From Nodosilinea sp. P-1105 (GTDB lineage: Bacteria; Cyanobacteriota; Cyanobacteriia; Phormidesmidales; Phormidesmidaceae), in NCBI RefSeq assembly GCF_012911975.1, contig NZ_SMDQ01000017.1, positions 25,300-89,299 of the forward strand: a DNA stretch of 64,000 nt, read 5' to 3'. The first letter of the stretch is position 1, and each line of letters opens with the position of its first letter. Of this stretch, positions 8,704-17,348 are shown one piece after another. The notes under the pieces are model-generated. The model was not told the origin of the DNA and searched no databases. It saw nothing but the letters and a program-made list of their open reading frames with translations. The translations under genes and the position numbers were made by a program.

Positions 8704-9897
8704 TTACCACATCATGACTGCGGTTGCGCCAGCCGCATAGTTTAGGTACAGACGAATACGGAGCACATACTTCCGGCCTCGGTACAAGCGTACTCGAATT
8801 CGGGCGTTGCGGTCATAGCCGCTGTCATCATCGCCAGCCACAAACCGCAGGTCACCGTTTTGGTCTTCAAACAGCACCATCACGGTATCAGAATTACCAA
8901 AGGTTTGAATGGTATAGGTTCGAGTTGCTTGGGGCTGAATAGTAAAGTTCTTCTGCTCCCCTGGGGCGATGGCCAGGGTTTCTGAGCGGAAAGGTTGCAG
9001 CTCAGGATAGAGGGTGTCATCCAAAGGGGGATAAAATAACTTCGCCTGGGCTTTGTCGTGGTCTGACAGCCCCAACTGGGGTTGAATTCCAGTGGCCCGA
9101 TACTGCTCTGGCGTGGTAATTAAGCCCCTGGGGAAGCTGTAATGCATGATGGAATCTGGATCCCAAACCGATCCTTCTACCTCCCCAGGGGATAGTTTGC
9201 GCAGGATGTTGTGGTAAGTGGTTTGGCGGGGCCAACGGTTGGGCGGACTGCCAAAGTAGCGGTAAACAGCTTCTTCGTCCCACTCAATACCGGCAAAGGG
9301 GTTTTGGTGTTCGTGGGGAAATCCCAAGGTGTGGCCAATTTCATGGACAGGGGTATCTACCCCCCGGGGGTCGGCGGTCAAATCCCAGCCAAAATTCATG
9401 GTGCGCTCTGACTGGCCAGGGTACTGCAGAACATCGCGGCCCACATAGGACCAGGACCCGTCCCCCTGCAAAAAGCCGATCCGAATTTCAGCCTCACTGA
9501 TTTGGTTGACTTCTTCAAACCCAAGGCCAATGCCCACCTCTGTCCAAATCTGGAACCCCTGTCGCACCATATCTTTTTGGATGTTGTTTGTAGCAAAGGG
9601 GCCGCTCTCAAAAAAGTAGTACCGAAGTTTGGTACCGTTCACCCATTTTTTACTGATATAGCGAATTAGACTGGCCCGATGGGCTGAAACCGTCTGATCA
9701 AACGTTGATTCTGGGACCTCTGGTAAGGCGCAAGCCAATCTGGCGGCATCGACAGCCTCTGGGGCCGGATCAGCCGTGGGGTGTCCATTCGTCTCTGGGC
9801 TTACGCCACTTCCCTGGAGTTGGGCTTCTATGGCTTCAATCCGCTGCAAGAGAGTTTGAAGCTGCTCGGCAATGATGGTATCTGATGAGGTATTCAT
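8704..9897 (-). CDS. M12A (astacin-like) zinc metalloprotease
   Basis: A 397-residue protein with the extended metzincin zinc site HEIGHTLGFPHE at 185-196, a Met-turn candidate SIMHYSFP near 260-270, and a C-terminal beta domain (about 300-397) resembling bacterial pre-peptidase/PPC domains. The N-terminal 60 residues are a short coiled coil and linker without a clear signal peptide, which is odd for an astacin-type enzyme, so the secretion route is unclear. The substrate is unknown. It is a single-gene unit with no toxin or immunity neighbour. Confidence 0.88.
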   Translation of the reverse strand: MNTSSDTIIAEQLQTLLQRIEAIEAQLQGSGVSPETNGHPTADPAPEAVDAARLACALPEVPESTFDQTVSAHRASLIRYISKKWVNGTKLRYYFFESGPFATNNIQKDMVRQGFQIWTEVGIGLGFEEVNQISEAEIRIGFLQGDGSWSYVGRDVLQYPGQSERTMNFGWDLTADPRGVDTPVHEIGHTLGFPHEHQNPFAGIEWDEEAVYRYFGSPPNRWPRQTTYHNILRKLSPGEVEGSVWDPDSIMHYSFPRGLITTPEQYRATGIQPQLGLSDHDKAQAKLFYPPLDDTLYPELQPFRSETLAIAPGEQKNFTIQPQATRTYTIQTFGNSDTVMVLFEDQNGDLRFVAGDDDSGYDRNARIRVRLYRGRKYVLRIRLYLNYAAGATAVMMW

Positions 9898-10072
9898 AGC
9901 GTCATCCTTATCGGTTGACTAGGGCGATTGGGACTATGGCAGAGGTACCTACACCAGACACCCCTGACCCGGCAACAGCTGCGTCTACCATCAGATTAAG
10001 CCGAACCTTACCGCTGAAACGAAACTGTATAGTATCTTTTCAGCTTCCTGGGGCTGGTTCCTGGCCATTAGG

Positions 10073-10414
10073 CTAGGTATCTGGGCTAATCCGGCCAAAA
10101 TGGTAACTGGCATGGGTGCCATTGGGGTACAGAAACGTACAAACCACAGAAACCTCGGGATTGTAGCGAATGATCATGTCTTGCAGCGGCGTCTGCTTCC
10201 AATCCGAGAGAATGTGGTCGATGGTGCTGATGGGGCGATACTTCAGCTGCCAGTCCTCCAGCTCTGTGGACGGGTTTTCCAGTTGGCGCAGCAGGACGAC
10301 GGTTCCCTTTTCCCCCAGTTCTTGGTAACCGCGATCGCCCACCTGGCAAATTTTCAAAGCATTAGCCTCGATCACAGCAACTTGCTGCTCCGGGGTTTCT
10401 AAGATATCAGCCAT
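10073..10414 (-). CDS. Hypothetical protein
   Basis: About 113 residues from the ATG at 10414. An upstream in-frame start (10477) would overlap the PPC-domain gene, so the internal ATG is preferred. The protein is soluble and mixed alpha/beta, with a conserved-looking C-terminus containing PEVSVVCTFLYPNGT. I recognise no family. It follows the PPC-domain gene at a 37-bp interval and is probably cotranscribed with it. Confidence 0.6.
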   Translation of the reverse strand: MADILETPEQQVAVIEANALKICQVGDRGYQELGEKGTVVLLRQLENPSTELEDWQLKYRPISTIDHILSDWKQTPLQDMIIRYNPEVSVVCTFLYPNGTHASYHFGRISPDT

Positions 10415-10451
10415 AGGTCGACAATTAGCCCCTGAAGGTGAACCAAGCCCA

Positions 10452-10859
10452 TCATAGGTCCAAATCTGTAGCCTCAACCACCAGCTCTAGATAACCCGTG
10501 TTGGGGTCATGGTGGCGGCTAAGGCGCAGGCGGGGCAAGGACGCGATCGCCACTTCCGCCGTTGTCCGCACTATGCACCCAACCATAATGTGACCCCCAT
10601 GCATCCGTCCCTGGGCATCTGCTACAGCACCATGGAGGTGCAGACCATGGCGTGACAGGGTACCGCTGAGGGAAATCAGCTCTAAGGGGCCAGGGATGAC
10701 GCTGACGGTTGAGGACGCTGCAAACCTCAACGATGCCTGGGTTAGACTGCCCAGGGCGGTCAAGATGATCCCCGCCTCCAGCCCTTGCTCGACGGCAAAG
10801 GTTTGCAGGCTTTGCCTGAGATCGTCGCCAGGGGAGAGCCGCAAGCAAAAAGTATCCAT
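10452..10859 (-). CDS. PPC/DUF296 domain protein
   Basis: A 135-residue single-domain PPC (plant and prokaryote conserved, DUF296) protein. Family features are the opening RLSPGDDLRQSL, the AGIILTALGSL strand-helix and the LHLHGAVAD...GGHIMVG segment that supplies metal-binding histidines. These proteins form trimers, and in plants the domain is joined to AT-hooks. The bacterial function is not settled. The gene lies 13 bp downstream of the SH3/peptidoglycan-binding gene on the same strand. Confidence 0.88.
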   Translation of the reverse strand: MDTFCLRLSPGDDLRQSLQTFAVEQGLEAGIILTALGSLTQASLRFAASSTVSVIPGPLELISLSGTLSRHGLHLHGAVADAQGRMHGGHIMVGCIVRTTAEVAIASLPRLRLSRHHDPNTGYLELVVEATDLDL

Positions 10860-10872
10860 AGGCGTAGGGTGA

Positions 10873-12084
10873 CTACAGCTCTTCTAACCACATGGAAAAG
10901 ATCCAACCGCCGTCTGCCAGTTCGCTCCAGTTGCCGAAGGTTTCCCCTGTGATTGTGACAATGGTGCCATTATCCACAGATCCCAGAATTTCGTTTTCAG
11001 TACCCGGGCCATCAAAGATTAGGGTGGGGTCACCATCGGTGACAACCCGTCTCTGCTGTTCCCCTGGTGTAGGGGTGGGTGTGGGCGTGGGTGTGGGGGT
11101 AGGGGTAGGGGAGGGTGTGGGAGATGGGGTGGGTGTGGGGGATGGGGTGGGTGTGGGAGATGGGGTGGGTGTGGGAGATGGGGTGGGTGTGGGCGTGGGG
11201 GTAGGTGTGGGCGTGGGGGTAGGTGTGGGCGTGGGGGTAGGTGTGGGTGTGGGGGATGGGGAGGTGGCGCTGTATAGGGCTAGCCAGGTGTCATTGTCTA
11301 CTCGGCCAGTGACCGGCAAGCCATTCACCCGTTGAAAGACACGCACTGCATTTTGGGTCTCTTCGTCATAAATTCCTGATATGGGAAAGTCTGACGGCAA
11401 GTAGCCCAACTGGCGCAGCCGTCGCTGCAGCTCTCTAACATTGTCATCGGGTTCTGGCTGGGCAGGTTCTGGACTATCTTCGACAAACGAGCCGTATTGC
11501 AAATAGGCCCGATCAACCCATTCCCCGGTAGCCAGTTCGGCCCAACCCACAAGGGTGCGTCCAGTCACCCTAACGCGACTGCCGCTGCGAAATTGTCCTG
11601 TGCGTTGATACTCGTATCCCGGCCCACTGCGAATGTTTAGGGCGTATCCCTGGGGGGTGATCACCAAGGCCAAGTTTCCACTGGTATCTCCAGTCAAGCC
11701 AGAGTCAATCGGGTTACGGCTGACCAGGTTACCGGCAACCCAGGTGGTATCGATCAGCTGTAGCCAACCATCCTGCTGTCGCCCCGATAGTTCTAGGGTG
11801 CTGCCCCGACGCACCCGGCGGTAAATCCCCGTATGTGTGCCGGGTCCCCAGCGCACATTCAGGGCGTAGCCCTGGGGGGTGTTGGCATAGACGACGGTGC
11901 CCCAGGGTTGATCGGCGCGGGCGGGTAGGCTCAGACTGCTGCCAATTACCACACCACTGGCTAGAGCCACGAGTAACCGCCGCGCCTGGCAATAATCATC
12001 GGCTGGCTGACCCGCCCTAGCCGCCTCTAACTGGGCAGGGGAGTCATCGAGCAGCCACAACCAGAGACAAGCCAGACTATCCAT
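10873..12084 (-). CDS. SH3-domain and peptidoglycan-binding protein with Pro-Thr/Ser linker
   Basis: A 403-residue cell-envelope protein. A hydrophobic segment at about 37-52 ending LPARAD looks like a late signal peptide or anchor. Bacterial SH3-like domains occupy about 62-120 and 135-195 (both carry a TPQGYALN start and an R-GPG motif). A PG_binding_1 domain (LQRRLRQLGYLP, about 215-270) follows, then a roughly 65-residue low-complexity PTPTP/PSPTP linker (about 275-340) and a third SH3-like domain to the end. It probably binds cell-wall peptides and glycan. The linker is encoded by a GTGGGT-type tandem repeat and could change length. Confidence 0.85.
   Translation of the reverse strand: MDSLACLWLWLLDDSPAQLEAARAGQPADDYCQARRLLVALASGVVIGSSLSLPARADQPWGTVVYANTPQGYALNVRWGPGTHTGIYRRVRRGSTLELSGRQQDGWLQLIDTTWVAGNLVSRNPIDSGLTGDTSGNLALVITPQGYALNIRSGPGYEYQRTGQFRSGSRVRVTGRTLVGWAELATGEWVDRAYLQYGSFVEDSPEPAQPEPDDNVRELQRRLRQLGYLPSDFPISGIYDEETQNAVRVFQRVNGLPVTGRVDNDTWLALYSATSPSPTPTPTPTPTPTPTPTPTPTPTPTPSPTPTPSPTPTPSPTPTPSPTPSPTPTPTPTPTPTPTPGEQQRRVVTDGDPTLIFDGPGTENEILGSVDNGTIVTITGETFGNWSELADGGWIFSMWLEEL
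11068..11268. repeat. In-frame tandem repeat coding the Pro-Thr linker
   Basis: Repeats of GGTGTGGGCGTG and GGTGTGGGGGATG type, 12-18 bases per unit, on the plus strand. They encode PTPTPTP and PTPSPTP on the minus strand. All units are multiples of three, so the reading frame is kept. Confidence 0.9.
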
Positions 12085-12774
12085 AGGCGCTTACCGGAAT
12101 CAGAGAAAAAGGACTTCGGCCACAACCACCAGGGCGTTCACTCCCTGGCTCACTGCAGATGTCTGCGGTCGCAGACTGGGGAAATCATCTCCCAATCCTC
12201 TGATGAAGAGGATTTCTGCTTTGAGCCTTGGGCTTGTAGTCCTTGGCTCGGCGGCCAATCCGAGGGATCGACCCCTAAATTTGACCCACCTTCACAGGGC
12301 TGACGGTCTACGGGGCAAGGTCTACGGCTCGTCTTAAACCGTGTACCGTGAACCTTAAGCCACATTTCCCGTCATTCTTTTTTTGACTGAACACTCGCTA
12401 TGGAAACGACCGGGTTTTCAACTCATTTCAACATCACTTGAGTCTGCCTTAATCATAATCGGTTAGCGCAATTCCAGGGCTACAGACCCAAAAAATGGAG
12501 TGCATCCCAGTTTTGCGAGTTGGCCCACCCTTCGGGAAGCGCAAGCTCTACATCCCCCAGCCCCTTCTCCCATTTTGGGAGAAGGGGAGCCGGATTCAAA
12601 GTCCCTCTCCCTCTCTGGGAGAGGGATTTAGGGTGTAGGCGCGGAGCGGCTTCTCTTGAGTGGGCTGCAAAAGTGGGATGCGCCCAAAAAATGCCCCTGG
12701 GCTGGGGGCAACCACAGGGGCGAATCGATCGAGGGTTAGGCTAAAGCGAGCAATTTATGGCATGTTGCACCACG
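12085..12774. other. 690-bp repeat-rich intergenic region
   Basis: No gene is supported. The region holds a dispersed element at 12301-12392 (also near 50.03 kb), a copy of the CTTCGGGAAGCGCAAGCTCTA motif at 12531-12551 and paired inverted motifs such as CTTCTCCCATTTTGGGAGAAG near 12565-12585. Another palindromic pair, CCCTCTCC with GGAGAGGG, lies near 12601-12625. Confidence 0.7.
12301..12392. repeat. Dispersed element, copy 1
   Basis: A stretch of about 90 bp starting GACGGTCTACGG and ending TTTTTTTGACTGAAC is clearly related to 50031-50135. Shared internal blocks include GGTCTACGGCTCG, ACCGTGAACC and a T-run followed by GACT. There is no coding capacity. Confidence 0.75.
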
Positions 12775-13023
12775 TCATCCGACGTACATGGAGGTGATTT
12801 GCGGCACCACCAGTAAGGTTAATCCTTGTCGACCAATCACGGTGACCCAGCTTGATACATCCATGGCGTAATCAGCCATGGCGGCATCGGTAGTTTGGTA
12901 TACCCTAGCGGGCCAGTAGGTTCCTTCGTAGAAAACCCGTCCTTTAACGCTGGGTGTAATGGTGTGCTCCACTCGGGCCTTTTTTTGCTCTTTGAAGAGT
13001 TCTACAGTGTGGGGCAGATTCAT
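12775..13023 (-). CDS. Small NfeD-like beta-barrel protein
   Basis: About 82 residues from the ATG at 13023 (MNLPHTVELF); an in-frame start at 13041 adds six residues. The central part GRVFYEGTYWPARVY and the LTLLVVPQ C-terminus resemble the OB-fold C-terminal domain of NfeD proteins, here without membrane segments. Such short NfeD-like genes are frequent in cyanobacteria, with no assigned role. The nearest neighbours are repeats on one side and the divergent NAD cluster on the other. Confidence 0.6.
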   Translation of the reverse strand: MNLPHTVELFKEQKKARVEHTITPSVKGRVFYEGTYWPARVYQTTDAAMADYAMDVSSWVTVIGRQGLTLLVVPQITSMYVG

Positions 13024-13527
13024 CGTATCCTCCCAATTCAATCTTTAAGGGCTCTTCACTTTCTAAGTGGTATTCAACGGCAAATTGTGACAGATAATGC
13101 TAGCTAGGGTTTAGGTTGGTCACAATCAGTCGTTATTGTTCGGTGCTCCATCGCCACCTAAAACGCTGGTGGTCATTGCCATAGGTGAGAACAATAGAGG
13201 GACGGGCCAGGTGGGATCACCGACCCTGTGCCAGATTTTGAAGCGACTATGAAGCCGCCACAGTAAAGACAACTGTTGCTAATGGACAAGCCCCTGTTCT
13301 CGGCAAAACTATTTTAAGCTTTTTCACCAAAAACCAAGATTAAATTCTATAACGATAGAGCAGCATTTGATTGCTATGAGGCTTGCGGATCAAGGATTTC
13401 ATTCTTTTATCATAGCCTTGATAGGCTAGGTACCAGCTTGTCTACAGGACTGGGCCACATCGGCAGTTATGGTATAAGTGACTAAAATAGTGATGACTAT
13501 AGTGATGACTAAGGCCTGGATGTCCCT
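13024..13527. other. 504-bp divergent promoter region
   Basis: No gene was seen. The region separates the small NfeD-like gene from pncB and must hold promoters for both. The last 60 bp carry the tandem repeat described separately. No other motif is clear enough to name. Confidence 0.6.
13475..13511 (+). promoter_or_regulatory. Candidate operator of the NAD cluster
   Basis: Two perfect tandem copies of TAGTGATGACTA (13488-13499 and 13500-13511) are preceded by a partial copy (ATAAGTGACTAA, 13474-13485). They end 16 bp before the pncB start. A regulator related to NrtR is encoded two genes downstream, so autoregulation through this site is plausible. That link is inference. Confidence 0.45.
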
Positions 13528-14892
13528 ATGACCGATCACGCGTTGTCGATCACACCCGATGACTATGGCTTGCTGACCGACTTATATCAACTCACCATGG
13601 CCGCCTGCTACGTGGGAGAAGGGATCAGCAATCGCTGGGCCAGTTTCGAGCTGTTTACCCGGCGGCTACCCGACGACTATGGCTATGGGGTCGCCATGGG
13701 ATTAGCCCAGGCGATCGACTACTTGACCCACTGGCGGTTTTCCGAGGCCCAATTAACCGCCTTGCGTCACACCGGTTTGTTTGATCAGGCCCCCGAGGCC
13801 TTTTGGCAAACCCTGGCCGGGGGGCGATTTACCGGCAATCTCTGGGCCGTGCCTGAGGGGACAGCGATCTTTCCCAACCAGCCCCTGTTGCGGGTGGAAG
13901 CTCCCCTGTGGCAAGCCCAACTGGCAGAAACCTATCTGCTCAATACCCTCAATTACCAGACATTGATTGCCACCCGCGCGGCCCGGCTGCGGCAGGTGGC
14001 TGGGCCAGATACCCGCCTGCTAGAGTTTGGCACCCGTCGAGCATTTAGCCCCCAGGGCTCTCTGTGGGCTGCTCGGGCCGCTTTGGCCGGGGGGTTAGAT
14101 GCCACCTCTAATGTGCTAGCTGCCCTGCGCCTCGATCGCAAGCCTGCCGGGACCATGGCCCATGCCCTGGTGATGGCTTTTACTGCCATTGCAGGGCATG
14201 AAGATGACGCCTTTGCCGCCTTCCACCGTTACTTCCCTGGCGCCGCCCTGTTAATTGATACCTACGACACCGTGGCGGCCGCGAACCGTCTGGCCCGGCA
14301 GGTGCAGCAGGGACAGGCGACGGTGGCCGCGGTGCGCCTCGATTCGGGAGATCTGGCGGCCCTGGCTCAGGCGGTGCGATCGCAGTTACCGAACGCCACC
14401 ATTTTCGCCAGTGGAGACCTGGACGAGTACGAAATTGCCCGCTTGCAGCAGGCGGGTGCCCCCATCGATGGCTATGGTTTAGGCACTAAGCTGGTGACTG
14501 GAGAACCCGTGAACGGCGTCTACAAGCTGGTGGAAATCGACGGCATTCCAGTCATGAAAGAGTCAAACAGCAAAACCACATTTCCTGGCCGCAAGCAAGT
14601 GTTTCGCAGATTTGAGCATGGGCAGGCCCTGGGCGATCGCCTGGGTCTGATGGATGAACCTGCCGCACCGGATGAAAAACCCCTCTTACAATTAGTCATA
14701 CACCAGGGACAGGCGGTACAAGGGCCTGATGCTCTTGCCACCATTGCCCAGCGCACCGCCACCTCGGTGGCCAGTCTGCCTGGGTCGGTCCGGCGCATCA
14801 CCCAGCCGGAGGCCTATCCCGTTACCATTTCCCAGGCCCTACACGATCTTACCGATCGCACCCGTCAGTCTGTCCCCCAGCCGTTGTCCTAA
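13528..14892 (+). CDS. pncB: Nicotinate phosphoribosyltransferase
   Basis: Converts nicotinate and PRPP to nicotinate mononucleotide in the Preiss-Handler salvage route. The 454-residue protein starts LLTDLYQLTMAACY near residue 15, the canonical N-terminus, and has the FGTRRAFSPQGSLWAARAA motif near 166 with the phosphohistidine-region residues, VRLDSGDLA near 272 and the KLVEIDGIPVMKESNSKTTFPGRK block near 345, quoted here in part. First gene of the NAD cluster; nadD begins 10 bp after its stop. Confidence 0.95.
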   Translation: MTDHALSITPDDYGLLTDLYQLTMAACYVGEGISNRWASFELFTRRLPDDYGYGVAMGLAQAIDYLTHWRFSEAQLTALRHTGLFDQAPEAFWQTLAGGRFTGNLWAVPEGTAIFPNQPLLRVEAPLWQAQLAETYLLNTLNYQTLIATRAARLRQVAGPDTRLLEFGTRRAFSPQGSLWAARAALAGGLDATSNVLAALRLDRKPAGTMAHALVMAFTAIAGHEDDAFAAFHRYFPGAALLIDTYDTVAAANRLARQVQQGQATVAAVRLDSGDLAALAQAVRSQLPNATIFASGDLDEYEIARLQQAGAPIDGYGLGTKLVTGEPVNGVYKLVEIDGIPVMKESNSKTTFPGRKQVFRRFEHGQALGDRLGLMDEPAAPDEKPLLQLVIHQGQAVQGPDALATIAQRTATSVASLPGSVRRITQPEAYPVTISQALHDLTDRTRQSVPQPLS

Positions 14893-14902
14893 GGATGGTT
14901 CC

Positions 14903-15502
14903 ATGACTCGCATCGCCCTGTTTGGCACCAGCGCCGACCCCCCGCACCGGGGCCATGCCACCGTATTGACTTGGCTAGCCAGTCAATTCGACCATGTGGC
15001 GGTCTGGACGGCGAATAATCCCTTTAAAGAGCACCAGACCTCTCTGGGCGATCGCTGCCGTATGCTGCAGCTCCTGATTGACGAGCTTGAGGTGCCCACC
15101 GGCCAGGTAAAGCTCCATCCCGAACTCAGCCATATGCGCTCCATCATCAGCATCGAGCGGGCTCAGCAGCAGTGGCCCGAGGCTCAACTCACCCTAGTGG
15201 TGGGCTCTGACCTGGTTCCCCAGTTGCCCCGTTGGTATCGGGCCAACGATGTTTTTGCCGCTGTGGACATTCTGGTGGTCCCTCGCCCCGGCTATCCTAT
15301 CGCCGAAACCGACTTGGCTCCTCTGCGCCAGCAGACCACCGTCACCATGGCCACGTTGCCTCAGCAGGTCGATGTTGCCTCCTCCGACTATCGCCAGGCT
15401 GATGCCGATCTGGCCCTCACCCCCGCCGTTCACACCTACATTGCCCAACACCACCTATACCCATGGCCGGAAAACTCCAGAAAACCCCTGACCACCCCCT
15501 GA
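14903..15502 (+). CDS. nadD: Nicotinate-nucleotide adenylyltransferase
   Basis: Transfers AMP from ATP to NaMN to make deamido-NAD. The ATG at 14903 gives 199 residues beginning MTRIALFGTSADPPHRGH, which contains the nucleotidyltransferase HxGH-type motif. LVVGSDLVPQLPRW and the C-terminal ASSDYR (an SSxxxR variant) fit NadD. A longer frame running back into pncB is not needed. The 3' end overlaps the next gene by 40 bp, which suggests translational coupling. Confidence 0.9.
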   Translation: MTRIALFGTSADPPHRGHATVLTWLASQFDHVAVWTANNPFKEHQTSLGDRCRMLQLLIDELEVPTGQVKLHPELSHMRSIISIERAQQQWPEAQLTLVVGSDLVPQLPRWYRANDVFAAVDILVVPRPGYPIAETDLAPLRQQTTVTMATLPQQVDVASSDYRQADADLALTPAVHTYIAQHHLYPWPENSRKPLTTP

Positions 15503-16218
15503 GCAAACCGGCCCTAGCCGACTTTAAGGTGGGGGTAGACAATGTCATCTTTTCCGTAGATACCGACCAAAACCGACTGTTGGTACTGGTAGTGATGCGC
15601 CACGAAGCTCCCTACCTGGGCTATTGGAGTTTACCAGGCACCCTAGTACGCCAAGGGGAATCCTTAGAAGATGCCGCCTACCGAGTGCTGGCCGAGAAAA
15701 TCCGGGTCAACAATCTCTATCTAGAGCAGCTTTACACCTTCGGCGGCCCCCGCCGCGACCCGCGAGAAGCCCCCCACGCCCCCCCCACCTTTGATGTGCG
15801 TTACTTATCCATCAGTCACTTTGCCCTGGTGCGCTTTGCCGAAGCCGAGCTAATCGCCGATGGGGTCAGCGGCATTGCCTGGTATCCCTTGGCCCAGGTC
15901 CCTCAGCTTGCCTTCGACCACAATCAAATTCTCAGCTATGGTTACCAGCGCCTACGCAACAAGCTGGAATATAGCCCCATCGCCTTTGACGTGCTGCCCG
16001 ATACGTTTACCCTGGGCGATCTTTACCAGCTTTACACCACGGTTCTGGGGGAAGCCTTCTCCGACTATTCCAACTTTCGAGCCCGGTTGCTGAAATTAGG
16101 CTTTCTGCAAGACACAGGCCGGAAAACCTCCCGGGGGGCAGGGCGACCGGCCAGCCTCTACCGGTTCGATGCCGAGGCCTTTGAGCTTCTAAAAGACAAA
16201 CCTATGGTATTTATCTAA
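15463..16218 (+). CDS. NrtR-like Nudix-domain transcriptional regulator
   Basis: A 251-residue protein with an N-terminal Nudix-like domain (about 20-155) and a C-terminal winged-helix domain (about 170-245, FTLGDLYQLYTTVLGE), the architecture of NrtR regulators of NAD metabolism. The Nudix box is degenerate: after LPGTLVRQGESLEDAAY the expected REVxEE reads RVLAEK, so hydrolysis is doubtful and ligand sensing (ADP-ribose in known NrtRs) is more likely. It lies between nadD and the rest of the cluster, as expected for a local regulator. Confidence 0.83.
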   Translation: MAGKLQKTPDHPLSKPALADFKVGVDNVIFSVDTDQNRLLVLVVMRHEAPYLGYWSLPGTLVRQGESLEDAAYRVLAEKIRVNNLYLEQLYTFGGPRRDPREAPHAPPTFDVRYLSISHFALVRFAEAELIADGVSGIAWYPLAQVPQLAFDHNQILSYGYQRLRNKLEYSPIAFDVLPDTFTLGDLYQLYTTVLGEAFSDYSNFRARLLKLGFLQDTGRKTSRGAGRPASLYRFDAEAFELLKDKPMVFI

Positions 16219-16244
16219 GCTTGCGCCTGCCTCTAGGTTAGCCA

Positions 16245-17192
16245 ATGAAACATAGAGCTCCACGAAATCGAACCATTGATCTGCATGCCCTAGAGCGGCA
16301 GCAGCTATCGCAGCGGTTGATGTCCCTCTCGCATCAAGTCCGACCCGAGGCCTTGATCAATCGCACCATCTGTCAGGATCTGATGGCAGCATTGCCCCAC
16401 CTACCGAATCAATTTGTTGACTTGATGATTGTTGACCCTCCCTACAATCTGCACAAAAAATTTAATAGTAGAACCTTCAAACCTCTAAACCACGACGATT
16501 ATGGCGTCTGGCTAGACACTTGGATGGGGCCAATTAAACGGGTCTTGAAGCCAGACGCCTCCGTGTATGTCTGTGCAGACTGGTCAACCTCAGTGGCCAT
16601 GTACCCAGTACTCAAGCAATATTTCAAAGTCAGAAACAGAATTACGTGGGAGCGGGAGAAGGGTCGGGGGGCCAAAGCTAACTGGAAAAATACCTGTGAA
16701 GATATTTGGTTTTGTACCGTCTCAGATGATTACTACTTCAATGTGGATGCTGTGAAGCTAAAGCGTCGGATCATGGCCCCCTACAGAACCTCGGCCGGGA
16801 AACCAAAGGATTGGCAAGATGATGGAGGGGAACGGTATCGCTTCACCCATCCCTCTAACCTCTGGACTGATATTACCGTTCCCTTTTGGTCAATGCCAGA
16901 AAATACCGATCACCCCACCCAAAAGCCGGAAAAACTTATTGCCAAGTTAATCTTGGCCAGTTCAGAAGACAACGATTTGGTATTTGATCCATTCTTAGGC
17001 AGTGGGACCACATCAGTGGTGGCCAAAAAGCTGGGGCGACGCTTTCTTGGCCTTGAAATTGAGCCAGACTATTGCTGCCTAGCTGAGAAGCGTTTAGCGT
17101 TGGCCGAGGAGAATATTCGGATTCAGGGGTATGCTGATGGCGTTTTTTGGGAACGAAACACCTTATCAGATCAACAGAGCCATCAACCATAA
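16245..17192 (+). CDS. Orphan DNA methyltransferase (beta-class, amino-methylating)
   Basis: A 315-residue site-specific methyltransferase. Catalytic motif IV DPPYN (in MIVDPPYNLHKKF, about residue 64) precedes the AdoMet motif DPFLGSGTT near 248, the order of beta-class enzymes. DPPY indicates N6-adenine or N4-cytosine methylation. No restriction endonuclease or specificity gene is adjacent, so it acts alone. It starts 26 bp after the NrtR-like gene and ends 156 bp before nadE, interrupting the NAD cluster. The target site cannot be read from the sequence. Confidence 0.88.
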   Translation: MKHRAPRNRTIDLHALERQQLSQRLMSLSHQVRPEALINRTICQDLMAALPHLPNQFVDLMIVDPPYNLHKKFNSRTFKPLNHDDYGVWLDTWMGPIKRVLKPDASVYVCADWSTSVAMYPVLKQYFKVRNRITWEREKGRGAKANWKNTCEDIWFCTVSDDYYFNVDAVKLKRRIMAPYRTSAGKPKDWQDDGGERYRFTHPSNLWTDITVPFWSMPENTDHPTQKPEKLIAKLILASSEDNDLVFDPFLGSGTTSVVAKKLGRRFLGLEIEPDYCCLAEKRLALAEENIRIQGYADGVFWERNTLSDQQSHQP

Positions 17193-17348
17193 TCACCTGC
17201 TGTAGGGGCTGCTGTGGCGTCCCAGGCATTGGCACTACCAAGCAGGACTGCCTTGGGTCCACGGTATATCAAGCCATTCAATCATCAGGTTGGGCTGATG
17301 TCACCCAACCTGCCTTGCTTCACTCCATTTACTGACTCACCCCTACCT

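Noticed and set aside
11068..11268. CRISPR-like repeat array
   Set aside because: Units are 12-18 bases, contiguous and in frame within a gene, with no spacers.
10892..11335. Open frame on the plus strand coding long Val-Gly repeats
   Set aside because: It is the reverse of the Pro-Thr linker in the SH3 protein; the minus-strand gene has clear domains and this frame has none.
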